Below are positions 1 to 11,159 of a stretch of 64,000 nucleotides of DNA, one piece after another. The DNA is from Ooceraea biroi (Eukaryota > Arthropoda > Insecta > Hymenoptera > Formicidae), in NCBI RefSeq assembly GCF_003672135.1, contig NC_039510.1, positions 10,912,001-10,976,000 of the forward strand, read 5' to 3'. Position 1 is the first letter of the stretch; every line of letters begins with the position of its first letter. The notes below the pieces were generated by a model, which saw only the letters and a list, made by a program, of their open reading frames with translations, was not told the DNA's origin and searched no databases. Made by a program: the position numbers and the translations under genes.

Positions 1-1094
1 GCCAACAGAATGTAATGTCTTATACTTGTAACGTCGAGCGATTGTACGTGAAACGGCTGTTTCCAAAATATAATATCGGGACCGTACAACATGAAATTAC
101 CGGAAGTAACATATATGTAAGCTCAATAAACTCTAAGAGAAATCCAACACAGAAAAGTGCTAAATTAAAATAACATTTCTCAGTGATAATAAAATAATAA
201 AATAATATAATTACAATAAAATGTTCCTTGAACAATATTCTAACTACCGCCAATTTCAATTATCCACTGAAAAAGCTTCGACGAAGCAGAATATTGAAAC
301 GTTCGTGAATATTACTATATTATAAAATAAATGAAAGAAATATACGCACACCGACAACCGTGACTATCAAATATTATTTGCATATATAATATTAATAAAA
401 TATTAATAAAATATGTATTTTAATTTGTTATTCATTTGAGTTATGCTGTTGAATAAAAATGTCATACATATCTTACATATACTTTTAATGCAACGTTCTT
501 TGATACACTCTTTCACATTTCTGACATAGACAATGTGGCTGGTAATAACATTAGTAAATGAATACATTTTTATATTTCCACGAGAAGAAGAAGAGCATTT
601 TTCCATTTTCCTATGCGCTGTTCGCGCACGCTTTTTATTAATATTGTTACAAGTTTGCGTTTTCACTTCTGCATTCGAATATGGTACATTTTTATCTGAC
701 TGAAACCGATATTCATTAGATGTGTTGTTTTAACGATGTATTTTCACTGTCGTGGCGTTCCGCGTAACACGAGCAGTCACTAGTTTTCAACATGACACAC
801 CGTTGCAAACGCAGTTGCGTTGAATTTTATTCTGCGTTTCGCGCTTTCAGCTCACATTGCTCTTTCTCTTCATAGGAAAACTTGCATATAAAGCTTAGGG
901 AAATAAAGAATTCGCCAATATATGATAGTAGATCACGAATAAGTCGCATTGCAACGTTATACCGTTGTGTGGTTGCGTCCCAAATATTTATATAAAAATA
1001 TTTTTAAACTGCATTCATCACAGATACGTCAAATAATATCTGCACGTTGGAAAAGATATTACACTAACACACTTAAACAGTAAACAGCAATTGG
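1..1094. other. AT-rich stretch, no gene seen
   Basis: Frequent stops in all frames. Holds only short AT-rich near-repeats (a doubled attaataaaat near 390-415) and a tiny 6-bp hairpin near 271-283. If the minus-strand gene ends near 1100, this is downstream intergenic DNA; otherwise it is intron. Confidence 0.5.
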
Positions 1095-1100
1095 TTTATT
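1095..1100 (-). terminator. Possible polyadenylation signal AATAAA
   Basis: AATAAA on the minus strand, about 290 bases beyond the TAA at 1389. It would suit a 3' UTR for the weak terminal exon, but the hexamer is frequent in DNA this AT-rich. Confidence 0.15.
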
Positions 1101-1388
1101 TATCATAAACATTTTAGCACACAAAGATCCGTAAAGTACTTTTGCTAAATATAGTGAAAATAGGCGCTTTTGGTTTCACATTTACAACTTGATTTACTGT
1201 GTAAAACTGGTCCATTTATCTAACTGTTTGCGCAAAGTGCAAGGCACGTTTTTTACGGCAATTGGGACAGTTCCCGCGTGTATTTTCGCGAGAGATATGC
1301 ATGGGAAACTGTTGACCGTGCGCAAATTCCGATCGCACGAAACGCGCGCGATAGAATTCTGACAGAAGCTTTTTTCCTCGGGTCGTCA

Positions 1389-1793
1389 TTACGTAAAATC
1401 GAAAGCGTTTAGTAGAGCGCGGGTTTCGGTGGGTTGAGTGAAATAAAGGAACAAATGGGATCCGGTGTTCGTGTCGTGAAATTCTCTCGTTCGTGGGATA
1501 AAGATCGTGGCCTTTTGATCTGCGTTTGAATCGCGGATAAAGTCCACCGACCCTTCGTACAAAAGCCCATCCGCGAGAAAGTCCTGCGCTTGCAGAAATC
1601 TCTCCTTCGGACCGTCTATCAAATTCGACTGCCCGAGTGAATTGTCCTCCGCCCAAGCATAGAAATCACGATAATTCGTATGAATGAATGTTAAGAGACC
1701 CGAATCTGTAATCGAATAATAATGCGAATAAAATGCATCGACGATTGCAAAACAAATAGTTGCAAGATAAAGTACTAAATAATTTTCGCTGTC
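1389..1793 (-). CDS. Weak candidate 3' coding exon on the same strand as the 4524 exon
   Basis: One minus-strand frame is free of stops for 135 codons and ends in TAA at 1391-1389. It has no ATG, so it could only be an internal-to-terminal exon. From the upper end it reads as a short hydrophobic stretch, then mixed acidic and aromatic sequence that looks more protein-like than its neighbours. A plausible acceptor, TTACAG, lies inside the stretch near 1712, followed by a frame that would need a phase-1 donor upstream. The known donor at 4192 is phase 0, so a further exon would have to lie between. AATAAA on the minus strand at 1100-1095 could end the transcript. A second, 146-codon frame overlaps (1216-1656), so the openness may be chance in CpG-rich DNA. 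No family was recognised. Confidence 0.2.
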   Translation of the reverse strand, partial: DSENYLVLYLATICFAIVDAFYSHYYSITDSGLLTFIHTNYRDFYAWAEDNSLGQSNLIDGPKERFLQAQDFLADGLLYEGSVDFIRDSNADQKATIFIPRTREFHDTNTGSHLFLYFTQPTETRALLNAFDFT

Positions 1794-4191
1794 TCACTCT
1801 CAACTCAATCATTTTTTATTATCCTTCCGGTTGTGCACGTCGTTCAGTCGAGGGGCGGGCGTTAAGGGTCGCGAAAATGAAAATTCAATTAGCGGAGGTT
1901 GTCGTCTTGGAACGGTGCGATTCAAATTAATTGCCTCGGAGCCCGCGCTAATCGCATTCCTTAAAAAAAGGGCACTCCTCTTTGAACGCGAAAGGCGTGG
2001 AACTTTTTCGTTGATCTTGCAGCCATCGCAAAAAGTGTCAGTACTTCATTAAAAACTCGCGATGAAATAACGGAGGTAATCGACGGAAGCTGGGATTGAC
2101 GTCACGGGAAGACGTATGGCGTGCTTGCTCGTGCAACGATTTTCGCGTTACAGTGTGGTTACATTCGCGTGAACGAAGGCGACGACAAAGGTAGTGATAA
2201 TAATGGCGAACGTATCGACGTGCAATGTGTCAAACGGCGTTTAATTAAAAGTTTCGATATCAGGCGGCTAGTATTCCGCTATCTATTGTACGGGCAGTAC
2301 AGATTCACTTTGATGTGTCATAATGTAGGGAAATGTAGGGTGACGCGGATGTTATTACGCATGTCGCATTACGGGTCAAAGGATCGATATCATTTATCTG
2401 CTAATTACAGACGTTTCACGCCGTCATTCAATGTTTAATGTTCGTATTGTTTCGCGAGGCGTGCAATTTATATTTCGCGTGGTACAAATTCACCTTCCAA
2501 GCCGTATAATCCATGTATGCGCATCTCAAATACTACGCTGCTGCTATAACACGCGTATGTAATTGCCATTATACAATAATTCATGAAATAATGTGATATA
2601 TATCCTTGTGAAATGTTGACAGTAGCGTGGATCAACAATATTTCCGATTAATGTCTGTGAGAAGTTTATTCTTTGATTGTGTATTTACTTGTGTGCTATA
2701 ATATTGGACGAGCAGTATATTCTTTCATGCACAAAGCATATCAAAAAGCTAATGTTTATTAAATACTACAATATGCTACATAATAAATTTCTTAACGAGA
2801 AGCAGCAACGTGTTGCCATTTCATGTTCGCGGATTTAACACCAAGAAACGGCGGTGCTATAGCTCTTCTCGATCAGCACGGATGAACCCGGGACCTGATA
2901 GGATCCCTATTTCGGCTTTACGAGGCATCCTGCTGGCTCTCCGGAGTCCGCGATCGCTGACCTCGCCTGGGAGATTAATTTCCACCGAGCATCTGTGTTA
3001 TTTCCATCGAGAATTCCGAGACGAGTTTATCAGAGAGTCCGTGACGCGGTGTAAATTAACTCTAGCGGCGATCGATCTCCAGTTTCGGTCTAGTGGCCTC
3101 TATAACTACATTAGCGCACGCAAATTCAGCTATGCGCCTCTCCCCTTACCGATCTTTTAATAAGTGCACCCTCTGCGCTTATGATCGTCGTTCCGCACAA
3201 AGCGGGGAGCATCCGCCCGCTGGGGACCGGTGCGTTCGACATTCGCCGTTAATCGAATTCCAAGATACACGTAAGCGTAATTACGAGAGAACTTTTCGAC
3301 GGGCATGAAACTGTACGCAAATTCGATCAGGCTCGACAATCGAGTCCTCCGTATTCGCGGCGGTGCTCTGACCGACGCGGCGACGAAAGTTTGTCGATTA
3401 GAAACGCGTTCTGGAGTTACCAGCGAGCGATATCGAGACGCCGCATCGATAATAGTCGGAGTTGATACTTCAATTGCGCGGGATCTGCGAGGAATTCAGT
3501 CGTACTTTGTGGATCATAGAATCAAAATGCAAGTCGGCGTTCTTCCGCATAATTCGCGCTCGCTGCTCGAATAGCGCGCGTGGTTCCGCTCGAAAGTTCG
3601 CTGTACCGAGCGATTGGATTGTATCGGCATCTCATTCAATTTTCTCGTACTCGTCAGTATAGTCACGCTTTTATAAGCTGTTAAATAGAATGATTTGATA
3701 CCACGTATGAGCATAAATTCTCGTTGGATGCCTTATTGAAGAGGTATTGATAGCTTTGTCAAACGAGCTAATTCTAACACGACGTAGTAATACGTCAGCT
3801 TTAAGCCCTTCGCATTGAAAAGTTTGAATAAAATTAAAATTCCTACATTCTACGAACTGTATACTTGAACTGCAGTTATAAACTCTCAGAACTTCATTGA
3901 AGCAGTAAACTGGACGTTTTTCCAATATATACTTTGGTTCGCGGACGCTGCAATCGAGATATTGATAAGCCAAGGAGATTTTATCGAAACATCAATACAT
4001 TAAGTTCTTTACACGTGTAAGAAAGTTACCTCGTAAATTTTATTCAGTAAACTATGCAGTCCAATTCACGAAGGACGGCGTTTGAAGATTGAGATACTTG
4101 AAGATCGTCAATAGCTATCAATTTCAAATCAGCTCGGAACAAATACTCTAAATTCTAATACACACTTGAACACCTGCTTTCATTGACGTAC
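1794..4191 (-). other. Presumed first intron of the 4524 gene
   Basis: It follows the donor at 4191. The part from about 2800 to 3660 is CpG-rich and carries open frames up to 116 codons on the plus strand; none has a recognisable motif or convincing splice sites. The remainder is AT-rich. Where the intron ends cannot be fixed from the sequence alone. Confidence 0.35.
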
Positions 4192-4194
4192 CTT
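4186..4194 (-). other. Splice donor of the exon at 4192-4524
   Basis: Reading the minus strand, AAG is followed by GTACGT; the exon's last base is 4192 and the intron's first is 4191. The match to the metazoan donor consensus is near complete. If the site is not used, the frame reads only three more codons before a stop, which supports the splice. Confidence 0.6.
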
Positions 4195-4524
4195 GTGCTT
4201 GGTCTTGTGCCGATGATAGTGATTGGGCCGGGGGTGTTCGATGACGACATGTTCGGTGGTGGTGGGACCAAGAGTAGGGGTGTAAATCCGCGAGGTCCGC
4301 GACGGATGATTACGCGATGGCTGCGCTGGCTGCGGGGTTGTCGCCCTTCTGGGCGAGCGCTGCTCTTTTTGGGCCTCATGGCATCGACAGACCCCGCCAC
4401 CATCGCTGCTGCTGCTGCCATTTCCGCCACCGTTACCGCCACCACCACCGCCACCCCCGATGAGGCCACCGCCGCTTAGAGCCGCCGCAGTCAGCTTGCT
4501 GGCGTAGTAGTACATCGCGCACAT
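4192..4524 (-). CDS. First coding exon of an unidentified spliced gene (partial CDS, 111 codons)
   Basis: The exon opens with an ATG whose preceding codon is an in-frame TAA, so translation of this frame cannot begin further upstream in the same exon. It runs 333 bases and ends AAG|GTACGT, a consensus donor that splits the gene between codons (phase 0). Residue 1 is followed by a second Met at 4 and a Tyr triplet (5-7). Then come a short Ala/Leu stretch, a Gly/Asn/Ser-rich low-complexity run (about 18-44), a Cys-x-Cys (46-48), a Pro/Arg/Ser-rich part (56-79) and a His/Lys-rich basic end (about 97-111). There is no signal peptide, membrane segment or domain I recognise. Low-complexity amino-terminal exons like this are common at the start of insect transcription-factor, channel and signalling proteins with long first introns; that is general knowledge, not identification. 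The rest of the protein must lie at lower coordinates. The overlapping open frames on the other strand are read here as shadows. Confidence 0.6.
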
Positions 4525-4577
4525 TTATCCGGCGAGAGCTCAACACCACGGCTCGATCGCCACCTCACTGCTGTCAT
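4491..4577 (-). other. Upstream ORF overlapping the start of the 4524 exon
   Basis: An ATG at 4577-4575 opens a 28-codon frame that passes over the main ATG out of frame and stops at 4493-4491 (TGA), inside the first eleven codons of the main frame. If the transcript starts upstream of 4577, ribosomes reaching the main start would have to leak past or reinitiate, so it could hold translation down. Whether the transcript includes it is unknown. Confidence 0.35.
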
Positions 4578-5040
4578 CACTGACGTTAGCGATGACGATC
4601 GGCGGTGCGTTTAGCGCGATAGCTGCTCGTGAGATCGTTGGGACTACGTCGAGCGCGAGTTACGAGGACGCGGGAGCCAAGTCGATCGGATTCGGTCTCA
4701 TCGGTGGTGCTCCTCGCTCTTCTTCTTCCTGTGCTTCCGCTATGACGGCGACGACGACGACGACGACAACGGTATCGACGTTTCCTCAGACGTGAACTTT
4801 GACGTAGCCGTTGAAATATCGTTCGATCGCACTAAAATTCCATGCGATGCACCACCGTGAAGATGAGCTCCGTGTGTGGACGATGCTCGGTACTCGGTAA
4901 CGCCGAGAAACTTGCTTGGGAACTTTGCGTGTGTTGAGATTCTTGGTGATATGATTCCTACTCTCCGCGTTCTTCCGATGCCTCGGAAGATCTCGCAATA
5001 TCTTTGGCAGAATTGACGGTTTTGGATGGATATCAACGAT
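4525..5040 (-). promoter_or_regulatory. Presumed 5' UTR and promoter-proximal DNA of the 4524 exon
   Basis: This CpG-rich stretch lies directly upstream of the ATG at 4524 on the minus strand. I see no polypyrimidine-AG acceptor just before the ATG, so the first exon probably extends upward as untranslated leader. It includes a (CGA)n run at 4744-4768. No clear TATA box was found; the start of transcription cannot be placed by eye. Confidence 0.3.
4744..4768. repeat. (CGA)n trinucleotide run
   Basis: GAC/CGA triplets repeat about eight times with one interruption. It lies about 220 bases upstream of the ATG at 4524, in the presumed leader or promoter. On the minus strand one frame reads as a serine run. 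Confidence 0.8.
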
Positions 5041-7100
5041 GCGAGTTTATTTTACGATTAGGTTGTTTAATAATATTATACTTTAATAAGTCTTTCTATT
5101 GTAAGATAATGTAGATATATGGAGAATCCAATATATATGTGTACATACAAAGTACTATCGACAGTTTTCACTTGGGTATCGAGTCACATGAACTTTCAAA
5201 AGGCACGATTGGTAATATTTTATTACAGTTTGTTATTTAAGTTTAAGTTGTTACGAATCGCTGATCTATTTCACTGAAACTGCAGACGAAAGATATTTAA
5301 TATTTTCCACGATTCAAAATTCAAATTCGTCATAAAGGTCGGTCATATTTCGATCGATATCAGAAAGTCGGTGGAAAGAAATATTTAAAATATGTGCATG
5401 TATTACCACACACAATTCTGCATTTCTAATTAATATATCTGCAGCAATATGTTAATTCTCATAGTAAAGTATGACTTTCTTTAATTTTCATCTCGGAGAT
5501 TATACCGAGTAACATATAGATCGGAAATATATGGAAACCATTACAATTCAGACCGTGTAGTCCCAGCAGAACATTAGATATTCTTCATGATACATGGTCT
5601 CTAGAGCCCAGAAAGAACTTCAAATAAGAAAGTCCCGGTTGGAATATAGACAAAGGAAACTTCGATGGCTAAGGAAAGTGCAATAGCATTTCAAGCATAA
5701 GAAAAGATGGTTCTCTTCCATTTTTCATTTTTCGCGTGAATGCAGCATCCTCAAAATATTCACCTTGGTAACCCCTTTCAATCTTTGATGCCCGTTCTTC
5801 GATACGATCATGTGGACACGTTTGTTTCTTCGTACAGAAAAATGGAACAAGCGGAGTGATAATAAGAGACTAACGAAATAAATTGCCGTAGCAGAGGCTT
5901 TCGCTTGATATCATGGAAGGAAGGTTGGAGGGAAAGAGGTGTTTATTACGCATGTCCACCGCGCGCATCCTCACGTGCTCCTGTATGACTGTATCTACGA
6001 GGGTACCTTTGCACGTGTGCGTGTGCAGGCACACCGACTTCGTCCATTGCTAAAATCCTCGTAAATCTTCCCTTCTATAAAAGTCGAACGAATTGCTGGC
6101 ACACGAAGCGGCGAGCATTAAAACGTTGCTGAAAATTCAACCGTCCTCGTCCGCCGTGCATCGCGTACTTCCTCATACGCTTTTGTGCTTTTGTATGTAT
6201 ATGTATGTATGTGTCCTGAACTCAACAAAAACTATGGCTGGCTAGACACGTTATTGAAAATCATGTGGCAAGAATCCGCCGCGACAATGAGCGTCGAAAT
6301 TATCCAAGCGCTCGGTATTACGGAAATGGAAAATAATAAAAAAGAAAATGTATGTGGAAAGAAAAGAGGTTTACCGAGGTTTATCACGTTCGGAAAGAAT
6401 GGAAAAATATGCGATGTGTACCGACTCTTTTCATTAAAAATTGAAGATATTTTGGAGAGTAATCGATATACATTAAATTAATAAGACTTGTCGCAGATGA
6501 AAAATGTGATTATAAAAAAAGATTCGAGATTTTCTGAGAATCGTGTGATAGCTTGCCAGCGATTTGCCAATATGCCGATCAGTCCATTTCGTATATCAAT
6601 TATACAGCATTTGTGTCATTGATGTCCGTATATAGTAAGGATGTTAGTGATGCAGCTTCGGGGAAAGAGAGAGCGAGAGAGACACAGAGGGAAAGAGGAA
6701 TAGCGATTGAGAGGATACGAGAGTTAGCTGGGTCTCTCGGAGGAGATTCGAGGGTTCATTGAGTTATCGAGAGGTTACTATTAATTAGCGTTGAATTTGC
6801 GTGGCTGCGGGCGCTGAATCGGATAGCTCGCTTGGACACAAATTGATCCTGTAATTCCTGTAGTGTGCATTGAAAAAAAATTACGGGAGACGATTAAGGA
6901 CGGTTCAATTAAGCATAAAAATAATTCGTGTAGAACGAAGAGAAAGAAAGAGAGAGAGCTTTCGGTGAAAGCTGATTACCAGGCATTAAGTACTTTGCTT
7001 CGCTGGCTGAAAAACAGCGTATTCTTAATTGCATTACTACGCCGGTACATATGACCAGAAGGGGGAGAAGGAAAGAAAAATATTGCACGGAGACAACACA
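5041..7100. other. Gene-free stretch upstream of the 4524 exon
   Basis: AT-rich to about 5900, then mixed. It holds a tgta/tatg microsatellite-like run near 6192-6214 and a purine-rich run near 6660-6770. A plus-strand open frame at 6185-6481 (98 codons) has no recognisable motif and is not called. Confidence 0.5.
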
Positions 7101-8040
7101 TTTCTCTCGGTGGCGAATAATTGCGCGATCGATAGCAGTAACAATAACCGCATTAACCGCGTTACAAATGCACGCAGCGCGTCAGTGCGTGAATTATGTC
7201 GATATGCCAGCGGATAAATGTCAAAACAGGGTGAAACGATGCGCGCTCCCGCGGGACTTCCGGTATCACTTCGTGCGCGCGCCCGCGCCACGTCAATCTT
7301 AGCGCGAGAGGGGAAGTACGCGCGCTTTAGCGCCGATCTCGTCGTTCTAACGGCGCTGATTAGTTAATCGAAGTATTCGCGCTGCTCGGTAATGATTATC
7401 CATTCGATCGCGGTGCGTATTCAAATTTATTAGCCACGCTTCGGCTGTTTGCGAACGCTTCGCCGCGCGCCGTTCATCCGCGCTCGTCAATGCGTGCGTG
7501 CGTGCGCTCGATTTTACTAATTAGCGCAACACGTTGGAACAGCCCCGCGCACACGCCAGTAACGAACTATTCGCTACTCACGTACTTGTCGGGGTGGCTG
7601 CGGGAAGGGTAAATCCCGATCCGTGCAGCGCGGATTTACGTGAGGGTGTACGTCCAGAAATTCGACTATACCAACGCGGACGCCATTTCGGGTTCCGGGC
7701 ACGTTTCGTGCATGCGACGATACTTGTTATCGCTCCCGGCCCCTTTAATAAGCCGATATCGCGCGCGGTAAAACAAATAAAAGTTATACCGCGCGCGTTA
7801 ATGTTATTTCATTATGGGAGGCCGAGTAAATGCCACGCAGCTTGAATAAGTTATAACGATGTCGCGACGCGTCACGTTCGCTGACAGTCTTTCGTAAATG
7901 GCATGTACATCGCGACGCTGACGTCGTGTTACCGTATTGTTGCGTTACGGTGTTTCGACAAGTTCACCGTACGCAAGCGAGAAAAAGCCGGCGAACAATT
8001 TCAAGCTCTGCTGCATTATGGCGTCGCGATTAACGGATTA
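7100..8040. other. CpG-rich patch
   Basis: Dense CG dinucleotides, with CGCG runs near 7270-7330, 7460-7510 and 7760-7800. Both strands have open frames of 60-103 codons, which stop-poor CpG-rich DNA produces by chance. It contains the hairpin at 7760-7797. It could be a promoter or conserved enhancer, but no splice-bounded exon was seen. Confidence 0.45.
7760..7797. repeat. Hairpin with 11-bp perfect stem
   Basis: CGCGCGCGGTA at 7760-7770 pairs exactly with TACCGCGCGCG at 7787-7797 across a 16-base A-rich loop; three more inner pairs are possible after one mismatch. Part of the arm is CG alternation, which is self-complementary and raises the chance of coincidence. Confidence 0.7.
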
Positions 8041-8276
8041 ACATCAAAGGTTGTTATATTCCTTTCGTCAATACAAATTCAGATACTATTATAGTATAGA
8101 TTAAAATGAAAAATTGTTGTCAACATTGCGGCATTAGAATTGCGTTTTGTTGTTACATAAAATTCTGTGTCCAATTTTCGGGAATATATAAAAGATAAAT
8201 AAATAATGTAAAAGCAGTGAATAAATAATATTCTAAGATATCAGATCTTTGAAACATGTTGCTATCTCTAAAAAGT

Positions 8277-8333
8277 AGATTAAAGTTTTTATATTTTTTA
8301 AAAATAAATTCTATAATTTTAGAACTTTAATCT
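8277..8333. repeat. 57-base inverted repeat, 11-bp arms
   Basis: AGATTAAAGTT at 8277-8287 is exactly complementary to AACTTTAATCT at 8323-8333, and two further inner pairs (one T-G) extend it. The 35-base interior is almost pure A/T. It may be a small stem-loop or the remnant of a miniature inverted-repeat element; no flanking target duplication was seen. Confidence 0.6.
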
Positions 8334-8420
8334 CAACTTGTTTGAAATCAAGATATACTCAATTATTGTAAAATTTAGCAAAATCATGCTATATGAAATA
8401 TGCAAACGTGCAAACATATT

Positions 8421-8432
8421 GTGTGTGTGTGT
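8421..8432. repeat. (GT)6 microsatellite
   Basis: Six uninterrupted GT units within AT-rich DNA. Confidence 0.85.
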
Positions 8433-11105
8433 TCATGCACTTGTGTAATTATTATTACATGGTAAATTTATTCTGATTGCAAAATAAATTACTTTTGTAA
8501 TTGACTATGTCCCATCACAAGTACAAATTTAGCTTTCGAATATTGCGTTGCAACCATCCTACCGATGAATAGAGATGTTGTTGACAAACTATTAAAATGT
8601 AATTGAATTATATTTGCGATTGCTAGTTTTTGAGAGCAAAAGAGCACCAGCTGCATTTTAAGAGTATTTTAGATTGCGTTTTAATTTTTAATAGTTTTAT
8701 TGAAAACTACAGGAAAACTCTTTTCGCGCAAAATAGGGACTGACAGCTGCTTTTGCACAAAAGTAATTTGAAAGGCCTTTGTATTTTGTTCATAACAAAA
8801 ATACTAAGGTGGATAATTATGATTCAGAATCTAATAATCATAAAATATATTTTATTATAAGTTTATAGAGATAAAATATGGGAGAGGAGAAAGAAAAAGA
8901 GAGATTACACTCTCTTAATATCTCCATGTATTTTTTGTGAAATAATACCTGTAAATATTATACACACTCATCAATTTTTACGTTGCAATTCTTTGCATTG
9001 CCGCGTGAAGCAGAGCCAGTTTCGTATTCCGGATGTTTATCCATTCGCACCTAATTATTTCTGCACGAGTCAACCTGAATCGGTTGGCCGCCGTGATGCA
9101 AATTAGAAGAATGCAATTGGCCGATGAACCCATCGGGCAAGAAAATTCTATAAACGAGAAAAGAATTCCTTTAGGGACGAAAAATTCGTCCTTACGAATG
9201 GCATGCTTGCGCGACCACGTGAATGAGATAGCGCCGAAATTTTTCCACCATAAAGACTGGAGTACTTTATCCCTTCATCGTGACTACAATAAATTACATA
9301 AGAGAATCTAGAGCAAATTCGAATAGAAAACGGACTAAGCTCTTGCTACAAAGACACTGAATTTATGTGGCTCGAGAAATAGAATCATTCAATAAACACA
9401 TTATACATTTGCGTTATGAAAGGAGATATTGTATATCTCTTGAAATACAGAATTATATACGAAATTAATCGAAACCTTTCACATTATCTAACAATTATCA
9501 ACGTGAAATCTCGCGATTGTGCAATTCATCACGTTACGATATCCGTTGTTAATTACACGGCTCAAATTACATGTGGCAAATTATTTCGATTTGTAATTAA
9601 CGGGACGAGACAGACATCACTGCGCAACGATTATTCATGATGGTGTAAGATACATTAAAGGGAAATCTTGGATGAGCTGGAAGGATAATACCGGAGAAAC
9701 CTGCGGCTCGTGCCTCGACGATAAAGGAAAGGGCGCCGAGGATAAACACGATGAGGTTGTCTCAGTCAATATTGAAGTTTCGTGTCCTGTTCGTGGCTCG
9801 GCCGCTTCTATTTTGGACCCTTCCAGGACGCCATTTCCAAGTATCGCTACTGGTCCTTCGGATCCTGAATCATGCCGTGAATAGCCAGTGAAATTATCGA
9901 TTCTAGAGATTATATTATAGTCCAACAAAATTGTTATGCTTATCAAAAGGGGACGAAGGCATGTATACGTATGTATAACTCGAAATTATTATCTTATCAT
10001 CCGTTTACTCCCTTCTGTCATTATAACATCTCGATGCTTTAAATTTACGACAAATTTTTCCCATTTTTAATCATAAGTTTAATTATATTTTAAGTGTTAG
10101 ACAAACAACAATTTACAATGATATATCTGGAATCGATTTGACTATTGAGCTGACAAAAACAGCGATATGTTTAGTATATGAATCAAATGTTTTACTCGCG
10201 CAACAAAATTTGCCACCTACTGCAGCATTCGGCTCGCTCTTTCTCTTCTTCTCTCCTTCTCATGTAACTTTAGGACCAGTTAGCAGAGTAACTCAACAAG
10301 AAACAAAGTATCGACCCTCCTCGAGAAACACTCCATTGTACGCTAAGTGTAGCCTAGACTCTCCACCATTTAATCTTTACGAGACCGTAAAAGCGTTTAC
10401 TGTTGCAGGACGGACGTTTCCCTCTTCTTACAAACATTTTTACCATACTTTCAATCATCCCGTTGACATAGACGGTGGCACCGAAGACACCGAATGTAAC
10501 CCGGAAGAAACATAGCTCTTTTATAGGGCCATGGTAAGGGCCGTGGCAAGGTTTACTGCGCAACATGAATGTACTAAACTTTATCCGTCTTAAAACTTCT
10601 CCGTCTTTACTACGTCGTCATTCATTTCGTGTCTTTTACGTAGTTATTTATTTTTATGCGTCGCCTGATCTGATTTACTCCGCCTTCAAGCTGAATTTGT
10701 GTGTTAGATAAAATACCGTCGATTTCATGTATTATATATTTTATGTATATTTCAGATATTCCAGAAACGTCTCACTTGTCTCGATTTCTTTCCTGTTACG
10801 ATCTTGTATGCTTTTAATGGCACTGACCAAAAACAAAAAGTCCGCAAATGGTTACCTGCTCTCGTTCGTCCATTAATCCCTTTTCAGGAACATATCACAT
10901 GTCATGCAATCGGAAATGCAATCGTGCGAGGGATTCTCGCCGAAAGGGACATTAAAATCATATTCATCGTGATTGAACTACGGTGTCATACGTGAACGAA
11001 AAAAGAATCATGAATCGACGCGATGCTTTCAGCGGATAAATCCTATTGTTTGTGCCTTTGTTACGATTCGTCGAATATTTCATTTTATTTTATTAATTCT
11101 ATTTC

Positions 11106-11137
11106 AAATTATGTTCAATGTACATTGAACATAATTT
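11106..11137. repeat. Perfect 32-base palindrome
   Basis: The half-site AAATTATGTTCAATGT is followed immediately by its exact reverse complement, with no spacer and no mismatch over 16 bp; symmetry ends sharply at 11105 and 11138. It can extrude as a cruciform or bind a dimer. It lies in unannotated DNA 30-60 bases before a more CpG-rich patch. Confidence 0.9.
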
Positions 11138-11159
11138 CTTTTGTTGCGAATGTGTATCC

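Larger units (their letters stand above)
8041..11105. other. AT-rich gene-free stretch
   Basis: Contains a (GT)6 run at 8421-8432, the inverted arms at 8277-8333 and purine-rich sequence near 8880-8910. At 9635-9946 there are open frames on both strands (103 codons minus, 70 plus) that read protein-like but lack splice sites or a known motif. A 125-codon plus frame lies at 10138-10515; it starts at TTG, not ATG, and is not called. Confidence 0.5.

Noticed and set aside
4155..4479. Open frames overlapping the 4524 exon in other phases and on the plus strand
   Set aside because: Low-complexity shadows of the GC-rich exon; none has the start and donor arrangement of the called frame.
5652..5675. 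Minus-strand TATTGCACTT resembling the miR-92/310 seed
   Set aside because: No complementary arm lies within 70 bases on either side.
9635..9946. Protein-like open frames on both strands (103 codons minus, 70 plus)
   Set aside because: Both strands look equally coding, which argues for composition; no splice sites or family match.
10815..10836. Plus-strand AATGGCACTG resembling the miR-263a start
   Set aside because: The match ends after ten bases and there is no opposite arm.
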